Of a stretch of DNA of 6,459 nt, positions 5,390-6,459 are shown piece by piece. Origin of the DNA: Planctomycetaceae bacterium. Lineage in GTDB: Bacteria; Planctomycetota; Planctomycetia; Pirellulales; UBA1268. Where the stretch lies: positions 1 to 6,459 of the forward strand of contig PKCL01000235.1 in NCBI GenBank assembly GCA_002862165.1. The letters are read 5' to 3'. The notes below the pieces were generated by a model. The model was given only the letters and a program-made list of their open reading frames with translations, had not been told where the DNA came from and ran no database searches. The position numbers and the translations under genes are program-made. Positions within the stretch are counted from its first letter, which is position 1; each line of letters starts with the position of its first letter.

Positions 5390-6459
5390 ATGGTACGCAA
5401 GACTCGGCTATCAACTGATCAAAAACACGTCAATCTCTTCCACGAGTCGCTTGAACATCGCTACCTGATGACAGCCGATCTTTCTAATGGAGATTTCTCA
5501 GAAGGACTCGCTGGCTGGATTGTGCAGGCAACAGAAACGGCTCAGGTTGAGGTCATCAACATGGGCGACCCAGGTGTTCTCCTTACACCCACTGATACTG
5601 GCACAGCTGAAATCATACAGCGAGTACCGGTCTCCCCGGGCACGGCTTATCGACTTGCTTTCACGCTCAACAGTAGCAGCGACAGCTATGCCTATGCGGG
5701 CGTACGTGGACATGCCGGGAAATGGTCTGAACTCTCTACAGGAGAGAATAAGGCAGGGCGTTACTCGCTCGAATTTGAAACGAGTTCAGATGTATCTGAA
5801 GTCACAATATTTGCTCAGGCATATCGTCAGCAAACAGCACCGGTCAGCATAGATGACATTCAACTTACCCTGGCTGGCTCTCCACCACTTTCACCAGAAC
5901 CCGAGCCGCCGATTGAAACCCCTCCAGAGCCAATTCCAGAAACTCCTCCAGAGCCAACTCCAGAGCCACCAATTGAAACGCTTCCTCCCATCCCTGGCGA
6001 CTCGCTGCTAACCAACGGTGACTTTGAATCCGCACTGAGTGGCTGGAGTAATATCAGCTCAGCTGGCGGCAACGCTGAGACGATTCCAGGTGGTACCGGA
6101 AGTGTATTACGGCTGACACCAAGTGCGGAAGGAACAGCCGCTCTTCTGCAACAGGTCGCAGTTGATCCCTCCACCAGCTACCGATTGTCTTTTTCACTGA
6201 CAAGTGCTGGCGGCAGCTATGGCTACGCCGGTGTTCGTGGCCATGCCGGAAAATGGTCTGAAATATCCGTTGGTGACAACGTATCAGGGCGGCAGACGCT
6301 CGATTTTGTTACGGATGCGAATGTGTCTGAAGTCACTGTCTTTCTTCAGGCTTATCGCCAACAAGCAGCACCGATTGTCGTCGATGACATTCGTCTCGAG
6401 GCCAGCAACGGCACACCGGCACCAGAACCCGTCAATCCACTGCCACCAGACACAACTCC
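5390..6459 (+). CDS. LEPR-XLL-type surface/secreted protein with duplicated modules (3' end cut off)
   Basis: The frame is open from 5345 to the window end with no stop; at least 356 residues are present and the C terminus is missing. Seen: residues 1-30 contain a basic start (MVRKTRL), then LFHESLEHRYLMTAD (16-30), matching the planctomycete N-terminal LEPR-XLL-type sorting motif (consensus LExRxLLxAD); no ordinary hydrophobic signal peptide is present. Module 1 (33-159) and module 2 (209-336) are homologous and almost equal in length. Both start NGDF, share the identical YAGVRGHAGKWSE and end in DDI-x-L, a layout like beta-sandwich carbohydrate-binding modules of the CBM4/9 type. A Pro/Glu-rich linker (160-208) joins them, and a Pro-rich stretch follows module 2 at the window end. 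It probably acts outside the cell, perhaps binding polysaccharide or matrix, with an unseen domain further on. The family of the modules is my inference from their shape, not from a match. Confidence 0.85.
   Translation, partial: MVRKTRLSTDQKHVNLFHESLEHRYLMTADLSNGDFSEGLAGWIVQATETAQVEVINMGDPGVLLTPTDTGTAEIIQRVPVSPGTAYRLAFTLNSSSDSYAYAGVRGHAGKWSELSTGENKAGRYSLEFETSSDVSEVTIFAQAYRQQTAPVSIDDIQLTLAGSPPLSPEPEPPIETPPEPIPETPPEPTPEPPIETLPPIPGDSLLTNGDFESALSGWSNISSAGGNAETIPGGTGSVLRLTPSAEGTAALLQQVAVDPSTSYRLSFSLTSAGGSYGYAGVRGHAGKWSEISVGDNVSGRQTLDFVTDANVSEVTVFLQAYRQQAAPIVVDDIRLEASNGTPAPEPVNPLPPDTT
5486..6397 (+). repeat. Two homologous modules of about 127 residues in the LEPR-type protein
   Basis: Copy 1 is 5486-5866 and copy 2 is 6014-6397. 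In the last 73 residues of each (from YRL to DDIxL) I count 47 identical positions by eye and no gaps; the first 55 or so residues are much more divergent. The longest identical peptide is 13 residues (102-114 and 279-291). At the DNA level the identical runs are short and many differences are synonymous, so the duplication is not recent and the core seems under selection. Confidence 0.85.
5915..5962 (+). repeat. 24-bp tandem repeat encoding the ETPPEPxP linker
   Basis: Units 5915-5938 and 5939-5962 lie head to tail and differ at 2 of 24 bases. They encode ETPPEPIP and ETPPEPTP. Flanking partial copies (PEPPIET on both sides) suggest that the linker grew by slippage. The unit keeps the reading frame, so linker length can change without harm to the flanking modules. 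Confidence 0.75.

Noticed and set aside
5487..5852. 121-codon plus-strand open frame inside the LEPR-type gene
   Set aside because: It is out of frame with the module repeats, which are clearly coding in the 5390 frame, and its translation is Arg/Ser/Leu-rich without motifs.
5860..6174. Minus-strand open frame encoding a Gly/Ser-rich repeat protein
   Set aside because: It is simply the complement of the Pro/Glu-rich linker codons; the sense frame explains the repeats.
1..6459. A new defence, mobile or CRISPR-type system
   Set aside because: There is no transposase, integrase, nuclease-helicase pair, reverse transcriptase, regularly spaced repeat array or att-like boundary. The EEP and SET proteins are divergent genes and give no sign of working together.

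Overview
The window looks like chromosomal DNA of a marine-type planctomycete, probably of the Pirellulales. The best evidence is the last gene: its product starts with a basic stretch followed by LEHRYLMTAD, matching the N-terminal LEPR-XLL-type motif that is almost specific to secreted planctomycete proteins. A Tat-exported sugar isomerase-like protein and a bacterial SET-domain protein fit the same group. No rRNA, tRNA, CRISPR array, insertion sequence or phage gene is visible.

Layout. Bases 57-995 (+) encode a twin-arginine-exported TIM-barrel sugar phosphate isomerase/epimerase-like protein. It converges on an exported endonuclease/exonuclease/phosphatase (EEP) family hydrolase at 1033-2154 (-), which carries an EF-hand/dockerin-like loop inside its catalytic domain. 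The divergent gap 2155-2294 holds a three-armed inverted-repeat system in which one arm can pair with either of two others, directly before the EEP start. From 2295 (+) a compact SET + post-SET lysine-methyltransferase-like protein overlaps, in another frame, the start of a 12-helix RND/MMPL-type transporter ending at 5134. The overlap of at least 82 bases is forced, because every usable transporter start lies inside the SET gene, so the two are probably co-transcribed and translationally coupled.

Bases 5135-5389 are non-coding, with a perfect 9-bp hairpin behind the transporter and several short direct repeats in front of the next gene. From 5390 to the window end an open-ended gene encodes a LEPR-XLL-type surface or secreted protein. 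It has two homologous modules of about 127 residues joined by a Pro/Glu-rich linker that contains a 24-bp tandem repeat. The gene runs off the end, starting what may be a second linker.

How the genes work together: only SET-transporter looks like a unit. The isomerase-like protein, the EEP protein and the LEPR protein are all predicted to be exported, but nothing in the sequence joins them into one pathway. I see no convincing new defence or mobile system. The most unusual items are the SET/RND overlap, the competing hairpins before the EEP gene, the EF-hand-like loop in the EEP domain and the duplicated module of the LEPR protein.
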